Shown: positions 35,776 through 45,234 of the stretch, in pieces
Numbering within the stretch: position 1 is the first letter of the stretch
Layout of the letters: each line of letters starts with the position of its first letter
Assembly: GCF_028858535.1 (NCBI RefSeq)
Contig: NZ_JAPMOU010000007.1
Span: 62,001-126,000, forward strand
Direction of reading: 5' to 3'
DNA length: 64,000 nucleotides
DNA from: Spartinivicinus poritis
GTDB lineage: Bacteria > Pseudomonadota > Gammaproteobacteria > Pseudomonadales > Zooshikellaceae
Made by a program: the position numbers and the translations under genes
Notes under the pieces: model-generated
Told to the model about the DNA's origin: nothing
What the model saw: only the letters and a program-made list of their open reading frames with translations
The model's database searches: none

Positions 35776-38076
35776 ATGAAATTAAAACTATTAACAAAAC
35801 TAATAGCAGTTATCACAATTTTGTTATTACCTATTTTTTTACTATTTGACTGGCTTTTTCCTCTAACATTGCCACAAGCATCCGATTATACCCAAGTAGT
35901 TGTTGCTGAGGATGGTACACCTTTACGTAATTTCCCTAATAAAGCAGGTCACTGGCAATATCCAATCACAATAGACCAGGTTTCAGAAAACTATTTGACT
36001 GCATTAATAGCATATGAGGACCAATATTTTTATTTACACCCAGGCGTGAACCCCATTGCATTAGTTCGTGCTTTTTGGCAAAACATAAATAATAAAAAAG
36101 TTATTTCTGGTGGCTCTACATTAACTATGCAGGTTGCGAGAATTATTGATCCACATCAGCGCTCGATACCAGGTAAAATAAAGCAAATTTTTCGTGCACT
36201 GCAATTAGAATGGCATCTGACTAAAAAAGAAATTTTAACCATTTACCTAAATAATGCTCCTTTTGGGGGAACCATTATTGGTATTGAAGCAGCAAGTTAT
36301 GCTTATTTAGGGAAGTCTAGTCAATTTTTATCCGATGCTGAGGCGGCTTTATTAACCGTTTTACCTCAAGCGCCTAGTCGCCTTAGACCCGACCGCCACC
36401 CAGAACGGGCAGAACAAGCTAGAAATAAAGTCTTAAATCGCCTTCAACAGTTTTCATTATGGACTCAAGAGCGAGTTAAATCAGCCAAACTAGAACCTGT
36501 TTATGCCAACAAACTGGCTCATCATTTAAACGCCCCCTTATTGGCCAGAAGGTTAGCTCAACCTAAACACAGTAAAATACAAACCTTGGTTGACTGGCAG
36601 TTACAAGTTACTGCTGAAACCGTAGTTAAAGATTATGTAAGTCAACTTCCCAAAAAAACTTCAGCAGCTGTTCTAGTTGTAAATAATAAAACCATGGCAA
36701 TCAAAGCCTATATTGGCTCTGCTGATTTTACTGACACCAAACGACTAGGCCATGTCGATATGATTTCCGCGATTCGTTCCCCTGGCTCAACGTTAAAGCC
36801 TTTTGCTTATGCCATGGCATTGGATGAAGGATTGATTCATTCCGCGTCTTTACTTACCGATGCCCCTCGATTAAATAAGCACTACCGACCAGAAAATTTC
36901 AGCCAAGGGTTTCATGGCCCCGTATCTGCTACTGATGCATTAAAACGCTCATTAAATATTCCAGCAGTGCAATTATTAGAGCACTTATCACCAGAAAATT
37001 TTGCAGCTCAACTGCAAAATGCAGGTCTTGGTTTGCACCTCCCTAATCAGAGTAAGGCCAACCTAGCGATTATACTCGGAGGTGTTGGTATCAAGCTTGA
37101 AGAGTTAGTAGGTAATTATCGTGCCTTGGCAATAAATGGCCTGGCTGCTACACCCCGCTTAACCGCAGATCAACCACTGCAACAACGCTATTTAATGAGT
37201 CCAGGAGCAGCTTGGATTGTAAGACAAATGTTAACTGATCAAAATTACCGCTCACACCAGGCCAATTACTTGCCCTTAGTTTGGAAAACAGGCACTAGTT
37301 ATGGATTTCGTGACGCATGGGCAGTTGGCGTGAGTGATCATTATACCATTGGTGTTTGGTTAGGCCGACCAGATGGCAGCCCAATGCCAGGCCATCATGG
37401 CAGAATCACAGCTGTGCCATTATTAAAGCAAATATATCAGCTACTTCCATACAAAAAGCCTTATATAAAACGCCCAGCAAATGTCAGTGAAGAAACTATT
37501 TGCTGGCCACTGGGCACTTCAAAAAACCTGCAAGAAAATCAACAATATTGCTACCAAACAAAACAGGCCTTTGTATTAGATAAACAAGTACCACCTACAC
37601 TAACCAACCCAGACATTATTCAAAACCCTTTAAAACTAAATGTGCCTATTAATCCTAACACTGGCAAACGAGTCAGCATTAATTGCACCAGCATCAATTA
37701 CAAGCTTCAACAAATTGTATTATGGCCTAGAGAGTTGGACCCATGGTTACCTCGAAAATGGCAACGGCACCGTTTAATTCCTGCTACTGATACAGACTGT
37801 AAAAATGTACAACCCATCCTAGCTAATGGTGTGCAAATTAATAGCATTAAAGATAAGACACTAATTCCTGCAGCTAAAGCTAAACAAATTGCTATTAACT
37901 TGTCAGCCAATGGCGGAATTGGCAAACACCTGTGGTTTATCAACGGTCAGCTAATTGCAGAAACCACACCTAAACAGGCTTTTCAATATGAGTTTACCAA
38001 AGCAGGTAAATATCAGGTTAGTGTAGTAGACAGTTTAGGTACAACCGATATGGTATCAGTAAAAGTCAAGATGTGA
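35776..38076 (+). CDS. pbpC: penicillin-binding protein 1C
   Basis: A 766-residue class A PBP. One N-terminal membrane segment precedes the GT51 glycosyltransferase (AYEDQYFYLHPGVNP; SGGSTLTMQVARII). The transpeptidase has SxxK at Ser338-Lys341 (GSTLKPFAYAMAL), SLN in KRSLNIPAVQ and KTG at 504-506. The C-terminal ~90 residues form the BiPBP_C domain (ILANGVQI ... VSVVDSLGTTDMV). It follows the alpha-2-macroglobulin gene, the standard pairing, and is thought to mend murein damage when the trap is triggered. A MITE copy begins immediately after the stop. Confidence 0.95.
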   Translation: MKLKLLTKLIAVITILLLPIFLLFDWLFPLTLPQASDYTQVVVAEDGTPLRNFPNKAGHWQYPITIDQVSENYLTALIAYEDQYFYLHPGVNPIALVRAFWQNINNKKVISGGSTLTMQVARIIDPHQRSIPGKIKQIFRALQLEWHLTKKEILTIYLNNAPFGGTIIGIEAASYAYLGKSSQFLSDAEAALLTVLPQAPSRLRPDRHPERAEQARNKVLNRLQQFSLWTQERVKSAKLEPVYANKLAHHLNAPLLARRLAQPKHSKIQTLVDWQLQVTAETVVKDYVSQLPKKTSAAVLVVNNKTMAIKAYIGSADFTDTKRLGHVDMISAIRSPGSTLKPFAYAMALDEGLIHSASLLTDAPRLNKHYRPENFSQGFHGPVSATDALKRSLNIPAVQLLEHLSPENFAAQLQNAGLGLHLPNQSKANLAIILGGVGIKLEELVGNYRALAINGLAATPRLTADQPLQQRYLMSPGAAWIVRQMLTDQNYRSHQANYLPLVWKTGTSYGFRDAWAVGVSDHYTIGVWLGRPDGSPMPGHHGRITAVPLLKQIYQLLPYKKPYIKRPANVSEETICWPLGTSKNLQENQQYCYQTKQAFVLDKQVPPTLTNPDIIQNPLKLNVPINPNTGKRVSINCTSINYKLQQIVLWPRELDPWLPRKWQRHRLIPATDTDCKNVQPILANGVQINSIKDKTLIPAAKAKQIAINLSANGGIGKHLWFINGQLIAETTPKQAFQYEFTKAGKYQVSVVDSLGTTDMVSVKVKM

Positions 38077-38077
38077 A

Positions 38078-38237
38078 TAGTGGTCCATGCGCAAAATCAG
38101 ATAACAGCTTCTTCTCCATTTATTCTCTAGCTGTATTACTTTTTCTTGACGTAGGCCCACTATGCCTGCAAAAAAGTGCCTTGCCAGAAAAAAAATGGCT
38201 TTGAAGAATATCACCTGACTTTACGCATGGACCACTA
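38078..38237. mobile_element. MITE-like element, copy 2
   Basis: A 160-bp element with near-perfect 23-bp terminal inverted repeats. The left end reads TAGTGGTCCATGCGCAAAAT, and the right end complements TAGTGGTCCATGCGTAAAGT, both bounded by TA. The interior matches copy 1 (7503-7664) at most positions, including TACTTTTTCTTGACGTAG and AATGGCTTTGAAGA. It begins one base after the pbpC stop, so its folded transcript may serve as that gene's 3' end. No transposase is encoded. Confidence 0.78.
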
Positions 38238-38281
38238 AATACCGGGAAAACTCCCTGTATCTGATATGGTTAAGATAACCT

Positions 38282-39205
38282 CTAATCAAGGTTAAAACAC
38301 TTCAGATCTTCTGCTAACTCAACTGACCCCGAATAGCTTGCCTTAATTATTTTTATATTTTCATCCAAGGTATCTAAGCTTCTTTTCATAAAGTGAGAGA
38401 GTACTAGCCGCTTAACGTTAGTCTCTTTAGCCAACTTGCCAATAACTGATGGCCGGGCATGTAACCTTCCAGCGACAGGATCTGCTTTTTCTGGTACCGC
38501 ATGGGCCATGAACAAAATATCAGCATCTTGAATTAGTTTGAGAAAGGCTGGATTATCACCGTTTTGATCGCCACTGAAAGCTATTCGTCTACCACCTATT
38601 TCTACTAAATAACCAACCGTAGGAATCGCCCAATGATTAACCCCTACACTTGATACTTTTAGCCCCTCTTGCTTTAGAACAGAGGTTGGCTGTTCTGATT
38701 TATTGTCTATTTCCAACAGCTCTGCTTTAAACAGCCCACCTTTACCACTGAGATAACCGGATAAATATCGAAATGCACCAGACTTCGGGTTAAACAATGC
38801 ATCCATAAATTCAAGCAAACCAGGAAAGCGAGAGCCTCCTGCAGGACCAGAAACAAGTAGGCTTTCTTTCCGATTAATAAAAAAACCGCTTTTTAGTAAG
38901 GCTGGAAAATCAGCTACATGATCTGTATGAAAGTGTGTAATCCCTATTAACTGTAAGTCTACTATTTTTGCCTTTGCTTCACCAAAGCGATGAAAAACAC
39001 CACCACCCACATCAATGAGTGCAATTGACTTATTTTTACTCCAGATTAAATAGCCGGAACTAGCACGACTATCATCTGCAATTGGACCACCAGAACCAAG
39101 TACTTGTACAGCTAAATCCGCTTTGTGACACTCTGCATAAGCAGTAATTGCAATTAGATTGATACCTAATAATAGTATTAAGCAAATTTTATTGAACATT
39201 ATCAT
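38282..39205 (-). CDS. exported metallo-beta-lactamase-fold hydrolase
   Basis: A 307-residue periplasmic hydrolase with a signal peptide (MIMFNKICLILLLGINLIAI...YAE). The zinc motif is HFHTDH (91-96 with the leading His), followed by GDQNGDN and LFMAHAVPEKADP, and LVLSHF near the C terminus, an RNase Z/arylsulfatase-like arrangement. HARPSVIGKLAKE is typical of this secreted group. Substrate unknown. It is the last of three same-strand genes (flavoprotein, small ORF, hydrolase), although 200 bases separate it from them. Confidence 0.82.
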   Translation of the reverse strand: MIMFNKICLILLLGINLIAITAYAECHKADLAVQVLGSGGPIADDSRASSGYLIWSKNKSIALIDVGGGVFHRFGEAKAKIVDLQLIGITHFHTDHVADFPALLKSGFFINRKESLLVSGPAGGSRFPGLLEFMDALFNPKSGAFRYLSGYLSGKGGLFKAELLEIDNKSEQPTSVLKQEGLKVSSVGVNHWAIPTVGYLVEIGGRRIAFSGDQNGDNPAFLKLIQDADILFMAHAVPEKADPVAGRLHARPSVIGKLAKETNVKRLVLSHFMKRSLDTLDENIKIIKASYSGSVELAEDLKCFNLD

Positions 39206-39553
39206 AAAACCTTTTTAATTCCGACCAATGGAAGTGCTTTATATTATAGAGTGCAAAAGCTAAGTTTGACTATTCAAAGACCAGTCATTAGGAATAAATT
39301 TTAAAGCTCAACCAATGCTCTAAAACTACTATATCCTGTTCAAATCCTTTATAATCGACTTTACCTTCAGGATTGACATATTTTGTTAATATTAATTGCC
39401 ATTGTGCCTAGGCTGCCTGATAGTTATTTATTGATTGAAGAGATATCTTCAATACTAGTGCGACACCCATCAATAGTAGCACAATCAAATAACTGAAAAA
39501 TTTAATTAAAATCCTTTTATGCATGTTACTTCCCTAATCTTTTTATTTAATAC
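39206..39553. other. 348-base intergenic stretch with one small ORF
   Basis: AT-rich DNA between two minus-strand genes. It contains a 38-codon ORF with its own ribosome site (39408-39524) and otherwise nothing recognised. Confidence 0.4.
39408..39524 (-). CDS. small candidate membrane protein (38 residues)
   Basis: ATG at 39524 reads through 38 codons to TAG at 39410-39408. The product begins MHKRILIKFFSYLIVLLLMG and continues as one hydrophobic helix with a short polar tail, the shape of a single-pass small membrane protein. AGGGAAG sits five bases upstream of the ATG, a good ribosome site. It starts about 30 bases after the stop of the HI0933-type flavoprotein gene on the same strand. No homologue is recognised. 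Confidence 0.45.
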   Translation of the reverse strand: MHKRILIKFFSYLIVLLLMGVALVLKISLQSINNYQAA

Positions 39554-40765
39554 TTAAGCATACTTCCCTGCCGCATAGCCCGAGGCCCATGCCCATTGGA
39601 AGTTAAATCCACCTAAATGCCCTGTTACATCCAAAACTTCACCAATAAAATATAAACTCTCTACTAGCTTACTTTCCATTGTTTTGGAAGATATATCATT
39701 TGTATCTACCCCTCCTAAGGTCACTTCTGCAGTGCGATACCCCTCAGTGCCCCCAGGCATAAATTGCCAATGATTTAACTGGTTTGCAATCAAGCTCATT
39801 TCTTTGCTATTTAGTTCAGCTAGTTTTTTATTATCAAAATAGCGTTCCATTAATTTATCAGTCAATCGTTTAGGTAACCATTGATTTAACACTGTTTTCA
39901 ACTGAACCTTACCATCAGTTTGCTGACGTTTTTTTAATTCTGCTAATGCTTCAACATTCGAACATAAATTAATTATGACTGATTCACCCGGCTGCCAATA
40001 GTTACTAATCTGTAAAATAGCTGGACCACTTATACCTCGATGGGTAAACAACAGTTGATTAGTAAATTGCTTGCCTGATTTAGCAACAACAGTAATAGGC
40101 AAGGAAATACCTGATAACTCGGAAAACCAAGGTTTATCTTCATTATTCCATGTGAAGGGTACCAATGAAGCACGATAGGTATGCACTTTATGGCCAAATT
40201 GCTCTGCTAGCTGAAAGCCAAACCCTGTTGCTCCCAGAGTGGGGATAGAAGGCCCGCCCGTGGCAATAACCAGCGACTGGCACAATACTACTTTCGTATT
40301 AATAATATTTTTCTTTTTATCTAACGTTTCAAGTTCTAACTTAAAGCCTACAACCTGCTTTTCCACTGATTTTAACTGTGTTAGTACTTCAACTGTTGCA
40401 TTAACCTTTGTTACTTCAGCGAGTAACATATCGAGAATATCTTTACTGTTATTGTCACAAAATAGCTGGCCTTCTTCTTTTTCATGCCAAGGAATCTGAT
40501 GCTGATCAACCAGACTGATAAAGGCCCACTGGTCATATCCTTTTAATGCCGATTTACAGAAGTGAGGATTACTGGATAAAAAACAATCAGGTTCAACATA
40601 GAGGTTGGTGAAATTACAGCGCCCACCACCAGACATTAAAATCTTCTTACCAGGCTTGTTGGCATGATCAATTACTAATACGGACCTGCCACGGGCTCCT
40701 GCCTGAGCAGCACACATCAACCCCGCTGCACCAGCACCAATTATTACAACATCTTTTGAATGCAT
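39554..40765 (-). CDS. HI0933-family FAD-dependent oxidoreductase (YhiN-like)
   Basis: A 403-residue flavoprotein of the HI0933/YhiN group (PF03486). It begins DVVIIGAGAAGLMCAAQAGA, then PGKKILMSGGGRCNFTN, the family signature. IATGGPSIPTLGATGFGF and the C-terminal AEVTLGGVDTNDISSKTMES with EVLDVTGHLGGFNFQWAW complete the pattern. The substrate of this widespread family is not established. It may share a transcript with a downstream 38-codon ORF. Confidence 0.92.
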   Translation of the reverse strand: MHSKDVVIIGAGAAGLMCAAQAGARGRSVLVIDHANKPGKKILMSGGGRCNFTNLYVEPDCFLSSNPHFCKSALKGYDQWAFISLVDQHQIPWHEKEEGQLFCDNNSKDILDMLLAEVTKVNATVEVLTQLKSVEKQVVGFKLELETLDKKKNIINTKVVLCQSLVIATGGPSIPTLGATGFGFQLAEQFGHKVHTYRASLVPFTWNNEDKPWFSELSGISLPITVVAKSGKQFTNQLLFTHRGISGPAILQISNYWQPGESVIINLCSNVEALAELKKRQQTDGKVQLKTVLNQWLPKRLTDKLMERYFDNKKLAELNSKEMSLIANQLNHWQFMPGGTEGYRTAEVTLGGVDTNDISSKTMESKLVESLYFIGEVLDVTGHLGGFNFQWAWASGYAAGKYA

Positions 40766-40990
40766 TCAGCTGTTCACCTAAAGCCAGTTTTTTAGCAAAG
40801 CAAGATAAGCAAATACTTACTTATGCTCATTTTAAGTGAGCCAAATTATCAGTGAATAGAGGCTCTAAGTCGAGTAACCAACCAATCAAACATACCCTCA
40901 ATCAATAAATTACTTAAACCACTAGCTGCCTTGATCAACTCTTGTCTACTATTAATACCAAACAAACTACTTTTGAGTAGGAAAATCACT

Positions 40991-41317
40991 ATGAAAATCC
41001 GCAACTTACTTGAGCTATGGGGAAGTCCAGACAAGGAGCAGCGCACTCGCAAGTTTTATGAAATTCGCTTGACCCAGCATGATGCGGCTAAAGTTGCAGC
41101 TATTGCTGACTTATACAAAGGCCGCTCAGAACAGCAGATAATAACCGACTTATTAACTGCCGCATTAGATGAGCTGGAAGAAGCTTTTCCTTATCAACCT
41201 GGCGCAAAAGTGGTTGCCCACGATGAAGATGGTAACCCAATTTATGAAGATGTTGGCTTAACGCCCCAATTTATATCACTGACAAAGCAGCATTTAGCAA
41301 GTATGCAATCAGAGTAA
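40991..41317 (+). CDS. conserved small protein, RHH-like N terminus
   Basis: A 108-residue protein. I start at ATG 40991 because AGGA lies eight bases upstream; a longer frame adds 20 unsupported residues. The core KFYEIRLTQHDAAKVAAIAD followed by RSEQQIITDLLTAALDELEE has a strand-helix-helix pattern like ribbon-helix-helix proteins. The acidic tail has VVAHDEDGNPIYEDVGLTP. I recall pseudomonad relatives labelled as pilin-assembly proteins, but no pilus gene is nearby and I do not adopt that label. Confidence 0.7.
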   Translation: MKIRNLLELWGSPDKEQRTRKFYEIRLTQHDAAKVAAIADLYKGRSEQQIITDLLTAALDELEEAFPYQPGAKVVAHDEDGNPIYEDVGLTPQFISLTKQHLASMQSE

Positions 41318-41342
41318 CCATTCAGCCCAGGAAGTCCAATAA

Positions 41343-42038
41343 TTAAGGCTTAACAACAAATATTGCTGTACAGCCTTCTACCTGTAATTCAACATGGCTA
41401 AAACTTGATGACAAGCAGTCTCTTAGCTCTTCTAGGCTATCATGTTTGTTGTTAAATACTCCTAGCTGATTCATGATAGCCAGTACCAGCTTTGCAAATA
41501 GCCCTTTCGGTACATTTTGAAACAATACTGTCGTACCAAATAATACACCACCCTCACTCAACAATGATTTTAAATGCTTAAAAACAATACCTTTTTCTTT
41601 AAAGCTTCCTGGTACACAATGCATGACATAGTTAATACTGATTGAGTCGAAAGGCTCAATTGAGTCAGTTATTGGTTCAAGTAGATTTTGCTGGTAAATT
41701 TCTGGCTGATAACGGGCTACTTTTTTCGCTGTTTTTTGTAAGCAGCTTTGGCTTAAATCCATCAAGCCTAAACGCACTTTTCCTGAGTGAAACCTTACCC
41801 TATTTAATAAATATCCTGTTCCTACACCTACTTCAAGGTGATTATTGCTAATATAGTTTGCATAATGGTCATCCAGCCGCTTTGTTGAGCAACCCCAAGC
41901 ATACTTGGAAATAATGCCATAGAGTATCCAGTCATAAAAGAACAAACTGAGTCTATTAAAATATTTCTGGGATTTTTTTACTTGATAACTGAAGCCCTCA
42001 TCTCTATCTGTGCTAGAAACCATTCTAATTCTCAGCAA
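41343..42038 (-). CDS. class I SAM-dependent methyltransferase
   Basis: A 231-residue methyltransferase. HLEVGVGTGYLLNRVRFHSG is motif I, the SAM-binding loop, followed by LGLMDLSQSCLQKTAKKVA, FDSISINYVMHCVPG (motif II) and LLSEGGVLFGTTVL (motif III). The C terminus VELQVEGCTAIFVVKP is usual for the Methyltransf_12/25 group. The substrate cannot be told. The reading may start at the second Met (MVSSTDRDEG), four codons in. The next gene upstream on the strand is the 110-residue hypothetical. Confidence 0.83.
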   Translation of the reverse strand: MLRIRMVSSTDRDEGFSYQVKKSQKYFNRLSLFFYDWILYGIISKYAWGCSTKRLDDHYANYISNNHLEVGVGTGYLLNRVRFHSGKVRLGLMDLSQSCLQKTAKKVARYQPEIYQQNLLEPITDSIEPFDSISINYVMHCVPGSFKEKGIVFKHLKSLLSEGGVLFGTTVLFQNVPKGLFAKLVLAIMNQLGVFNNKHDSLEELRDCLSSSFSHVELQVEGCTAIFVVKP

Positions 42039-42084
42039 TTTATTCTGACATTACAAAATACTTTTTTGAACAAGCCCTTTTGCC

Positions 42085-42417
42085 TCAAGCGGCAAGATAC
42101 TCTTCTATATAGTCGGCTAAATGGTCATGCAGCTCATCCTCAAAAGCATTTAATTCTTTAGAAAAGAGTTGTAAATATTTATTCGCCATTGCCGGCGTAA
42201 TCTTACGATTATCAATTTGAAACTCAAACTCAGATAAGTCCTTATCATATCGAGGAATAAATGACCAATTAACAAAGTGGTAGTCTAGAGCAGACTCTTT
42301 AGCATAAATAAATTTACAAAACTCTTCAATATGACTCATGCCTTCTGGCCCAAGACAACCAGGCTCTACTCTGACAATAACAGTTAGTTTTCTATTTTCT
42401 GAAACTGAACTAGCCAT
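42085..42417 (-). CDS. conserved hypothetical protein (110 residues)
   Basis: A soluble acidic protein that I do not recognise by name. It begins with a predicted strand, KLTVIVRVEPGCLGPEGMSH, and ends in helices rich in acid residues (LNAFEDELHDHLADYIEEYL). It has no signal peptide or membrane segment. It lies ~45 bases upstream of the methyltransferase on the same strand, so the two are probably co-transcribed. Confidence 0.6.
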   Translation of the reverse strand: MASSVSENRKLTVIVRVEPGCLGPEGMSHIEEFCKFIYAKESALDYHFVNWSFIPRYDKDLSEFEFQIDNRKITPAMANKYLQLFSKELNAFEDELHDHLADYIEEYLAA

Positions 42418-42743
42418 AGCTTATTGTATCTGTTGATAACAGCAAAACTTCTTTTACAGCTTAGTTTATGTTGTTACAAACTTCATAACAAAACCGTCAT
42501 ACAGGCAGTCATTCTCGGTAGCACTATTAAAATATTTTTAAATAAAAAGCTGATTTTTTATCGGATTTATGAATTAATAGCTACATTAATGAAACTAAAT
42601 GCTCCTCGTTAAATACTCCTTTCTTGCCACTAATTAGTGACTTTCGTGGTGCTATGAGTAAAGCTAAAAAAGGTTGTTGAAAGCTAGCCATCAACTTTAC
42701 TGGCATGTCAAAATAGAAGAAAAGTAGCAGATATAGTTTAAAA
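42418..42743. other. intergenic region before polB
   Basis: 326 AT-rich bases without a credible gene. They should contain the polB promoter. A LexA-type site is not clearly present (see rejected items). Confidence 0.35.
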
Positions 42744-45215
42744 ATGACAGAGACTCTTGATGGTTTTTTAATCACTAGACAGTGGAGTGACATTACCGAT
42801 ACCACAGGTAATACACACTTACAATTGAGCTTTTGGCTAACTACCTCACAAGGCCCTGTTCTTCTACGCTACATCAACCAGCCAGCCGTTTTCTTTATTG
42901 AGTCAAGCTACATAGAGCAGGCTAGATATATCTTATCTAGCCAACTTTCAAAAAACGGCTGGCGTGACAAACCCATTACCCTAAAAACCTTTCAAGGAAA
43001 TACCATACATGCTGTTTATTTTAATCAGCAGCGACTTTTATACGATGCTAGAAAGCTCTTGAAAGAACAAGGTATAGTGCCACTAGAAGCAGACATTCAA
43101 CCGACTGACCGCTTTTTAATGGAGCGTTTTATTACTGGTACCTTCTCAATAAATGGAATTTTTTTACAAAAAAATGGATTTCTTGAAACAATCAACCCCA
43201 AAGTAAAACCCAGTCGTTATCAGCCAAGTTATACCATTTTATCACTGGATATTGAAACAGCAATCACTGGCAATCAGCTTTATTCAATTGGGCTAATATC
43301 GACCAGTAGTTCTACACCACAACAAACACAACAGTATGTGTTTATGCTTGGCAACAATGATTGCCATACAACAAAGCCAGATTACCTTTGCTTTTGTCAT
43401 GATGAAACAGCGTTAATGACTCAGTTCATCAGTACTGTGCAAACAATAGACCCGGATATTATTATTGGCTGGAATGTTATTAATTTTGACTTTCGCTTTC
43501 TACAACGGGTTGCTGATCGATTACAAATCCCTCTCAAGCTGGGTAGAAACAATACATTACTCAATTGGCGCCAGTCACGCACTAATAATGATCACTATAC
43601 ACTTACCTTACCTGGCCGGTTGGTATTAGATGGTATCGATACCCTTAAATCAGCTACTTATAACTTCGAAAGTTTTTCCTTAGAGAAGGTTGCTAACGAA
43701 GTATTACAACGGGGAAAACTTATTCAATCGGAAGATAATCGTGGCAAGGAAATTACTAGACTGTTTACTGAAGATAAGGTGGCACTTGCTGCTTATAATT
43801 TAGAAGATTGTCAATTAGTATGGGATATCTTCCTAGCAACTGAGCTTATTGAATTTGCCATTGAGCGCGCCCAATTAACTGGGCTGGCAATGGACCGTTT
43901 TGGTGGCTCGGTTGCCGCTTTTGACAACCGTTATTTACCCCGCTTACATCGTGCAGGCTATGTAGCACCTAATATCCCTGATAACCCTCAAGGGGTTGGT
44001 AGCCCAGGTGGCTATGTTATGGATTCCTTCCCAGGCATTTACAACCATGTGCTAGTGCTAGACTTTAAAAGCCTGTACCCCAGCATTATCCGCACTTTCA
44101 AAATCGACCCACTCGGGTTGATTAAAGGTATTGAAAGCTGTCAGACTACGCCAAAAACAGATAAAGCAGAAACATCAGTAGAAAATAAAGAAAAACTTGT
44201 TCCAGGCTTTAATGGCGCTGTATTTTCAAAACAAGAAAATATTTTACCTGATATTATTGGTGAACTTTGGGCAGCAAGAGACGAAGCTAAATTACACAAC
44301 CATACCGCCATGTCCCAAGCCATTAAAATACTAATGAACTCCTTTTATGGTGTACTAGGTACTCCTGGCTGCCGCTTTTTTGATTACCGTTTACCTAGTT
44401 CTATCACCCTGCGCGGACATTTTATTTTATACAAAACCAAAGCCTTAATAGAACAAAAAGGCTATCAAGTCATTTATGGCGATACAGACTCTGTGTTTGT
44501 TTCCTTAAAAGGCTATCATCCCAATATTGCATCAGAAACTATTAAAGATATTGGTAAACAACTAGCTAAAGAGCTTAACCAATGGTGGGCAGACTATCTT
44601 TATACAGAGTACCAAATAAAAAGTTTCTTGGAAATTCAGTTTGAGACACACTTCAAGCGCTTCATTATGCCGACTATCCGAGGCTCAGAAAAAGGCAGCA
44701 AAAAACGCTACGCCGGATTGGCTATCAATAAGAACAATGAGTCTGAGCTCATTTTTAAAGGTTTAGAAACCGTTAGAACAGACTGGACACCACTAGCAAG
44801 GGAGTTTCAACGGGAACTCTATCGCCGTATATTCCACAATGAACTTTATCAAGACTATATACGTTCACTAATAGCCGATATTTATAATGGACAAAAAGAT
44901 AATTTACTCGTCTATAGAAAACGCATCCGTCGTAAACTAGCCGATTATCAAAAAAATATTCCACCCCATGTACAAGCGGCCAAACTAGCAGAGTTGAGAA
45001 GACAGCAAGAAAATAAGCTACCAAAATATCACCGAGGTGGCTGGATAGAGTATTGCTTAACTACCAGTGGGCCAGAACCAGTTGAATATCTGCAATCAGC
45101 ACTGGATTATGACCTTTATATTGAACGACAAATCATGCCGATTGCTGATAGTATTCTGCATTTTTTGGATACTTCGTTTAGTGAAGTGGTGGATAAACAG
45201 ATTGGTTTGTTTTAA
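42744..45215 (+). CDS. polB: DNA polymerase II (family B)
   Basis: An 823-residue family B polymerase with proofreading. The 3'-5' exonuclease ExoI motif is LSLDIETA, with Asp169 and Glu171, and ExoII is IIGWNVINFDFRFLQR. The polymerase motifs are DFKSLYPSIIRTF (A), ILMNSFYGVLGTPGCRF (B) and YGDTDSVFV (C, Asp580 and Asp582). In E. coli this enzyme acts in SOS repair and replication restart. It is somewhat longer than the 783-residue E. coli enzyme. The gene is monocistronic and converges with the PEP-CTERM membrane protein. Confidence 0.95.
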   Translation: MTETLDGFLITRQWSDITDTTGNTHLQLSFWLTTSQGPVLLRYINQPAVFFIESSYIEQARYILSSQLSKNGWRDKPITLKTFQGNTIHAVYFNQQRLLYDARKLLKEQGIVPLEADIQPTDRFLMERFITGTFSINGIFLQKNGFLETINPKVKPSRYQPSYTILSLDIETAITGNQLYSIGLISTSSSTPQQTQQYVFMLGNNDCHTTKPDYLCFCHDETALMTQFISTVQTIDPDIIIGWNVINFDFRFLQRVADRLQIPLKLGRNNTLLNWRQSRTNNDHYTLTLPGRLVLDGIDTLKSATYNFESFSLEKVANEVLQRGKLIQSEDNRGKEITRLFTEDKVALAAYNLEDCQLVWDIFLATELIEFAIERAQLTGLAMDRFGGSVAAFDNRYLPRLHRAGYVAPNIPDNPQGVGSPGGYVMDSFPGIYNHVLVLDFKSLYPSIIRTFKIDPLGLIKGIESCQTTPKTDKAETSVENKEKLVPGFNGAVFSKQENILPDIIGELWAARDEAKLHNHTAMSQAIKILMNSFYGVLGTPGCRFFDYRLPSSITLRGHFILYKTKALIEQKGYQVIYGDTDSVFVSLKGYHPNIASETIKDIGKQLAKELNQWWADYLYTEYQIKSFLEIQFETHFKRFIMPTIRGSEKGSKKRYAGLAINKNNESELIFKGLETVRTDWTPLAREFQRELYRRIFHNELYQDYIRSLIADIYNGQKDNLLVYRKRIRRKLADYQKNIPPHVQAAKLAELRRQQENKLPKYHRGGWIEYCLTTSGPEPVEYLQSALDYDLYIERQIMPIADSILHFLDTSFSEVVDKQIGLF

Positions 45216-45234
45216 TTACTCCACATAAAAATTA

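Noticed and set aside
40991-41317. Pilin-assembly protein label for the 108-residue gene
   Set aside because: The label is only remembered from pseudomonad annotations, and no pilus gene is nearby.
42430-42442. CTGTTGATAACAG as a LexA box upstream of polB
   Set aside because: LexA sites need CTGT-N8-ACAG (16 bases); here the gap is five, and it lies ~300 bases from the start.
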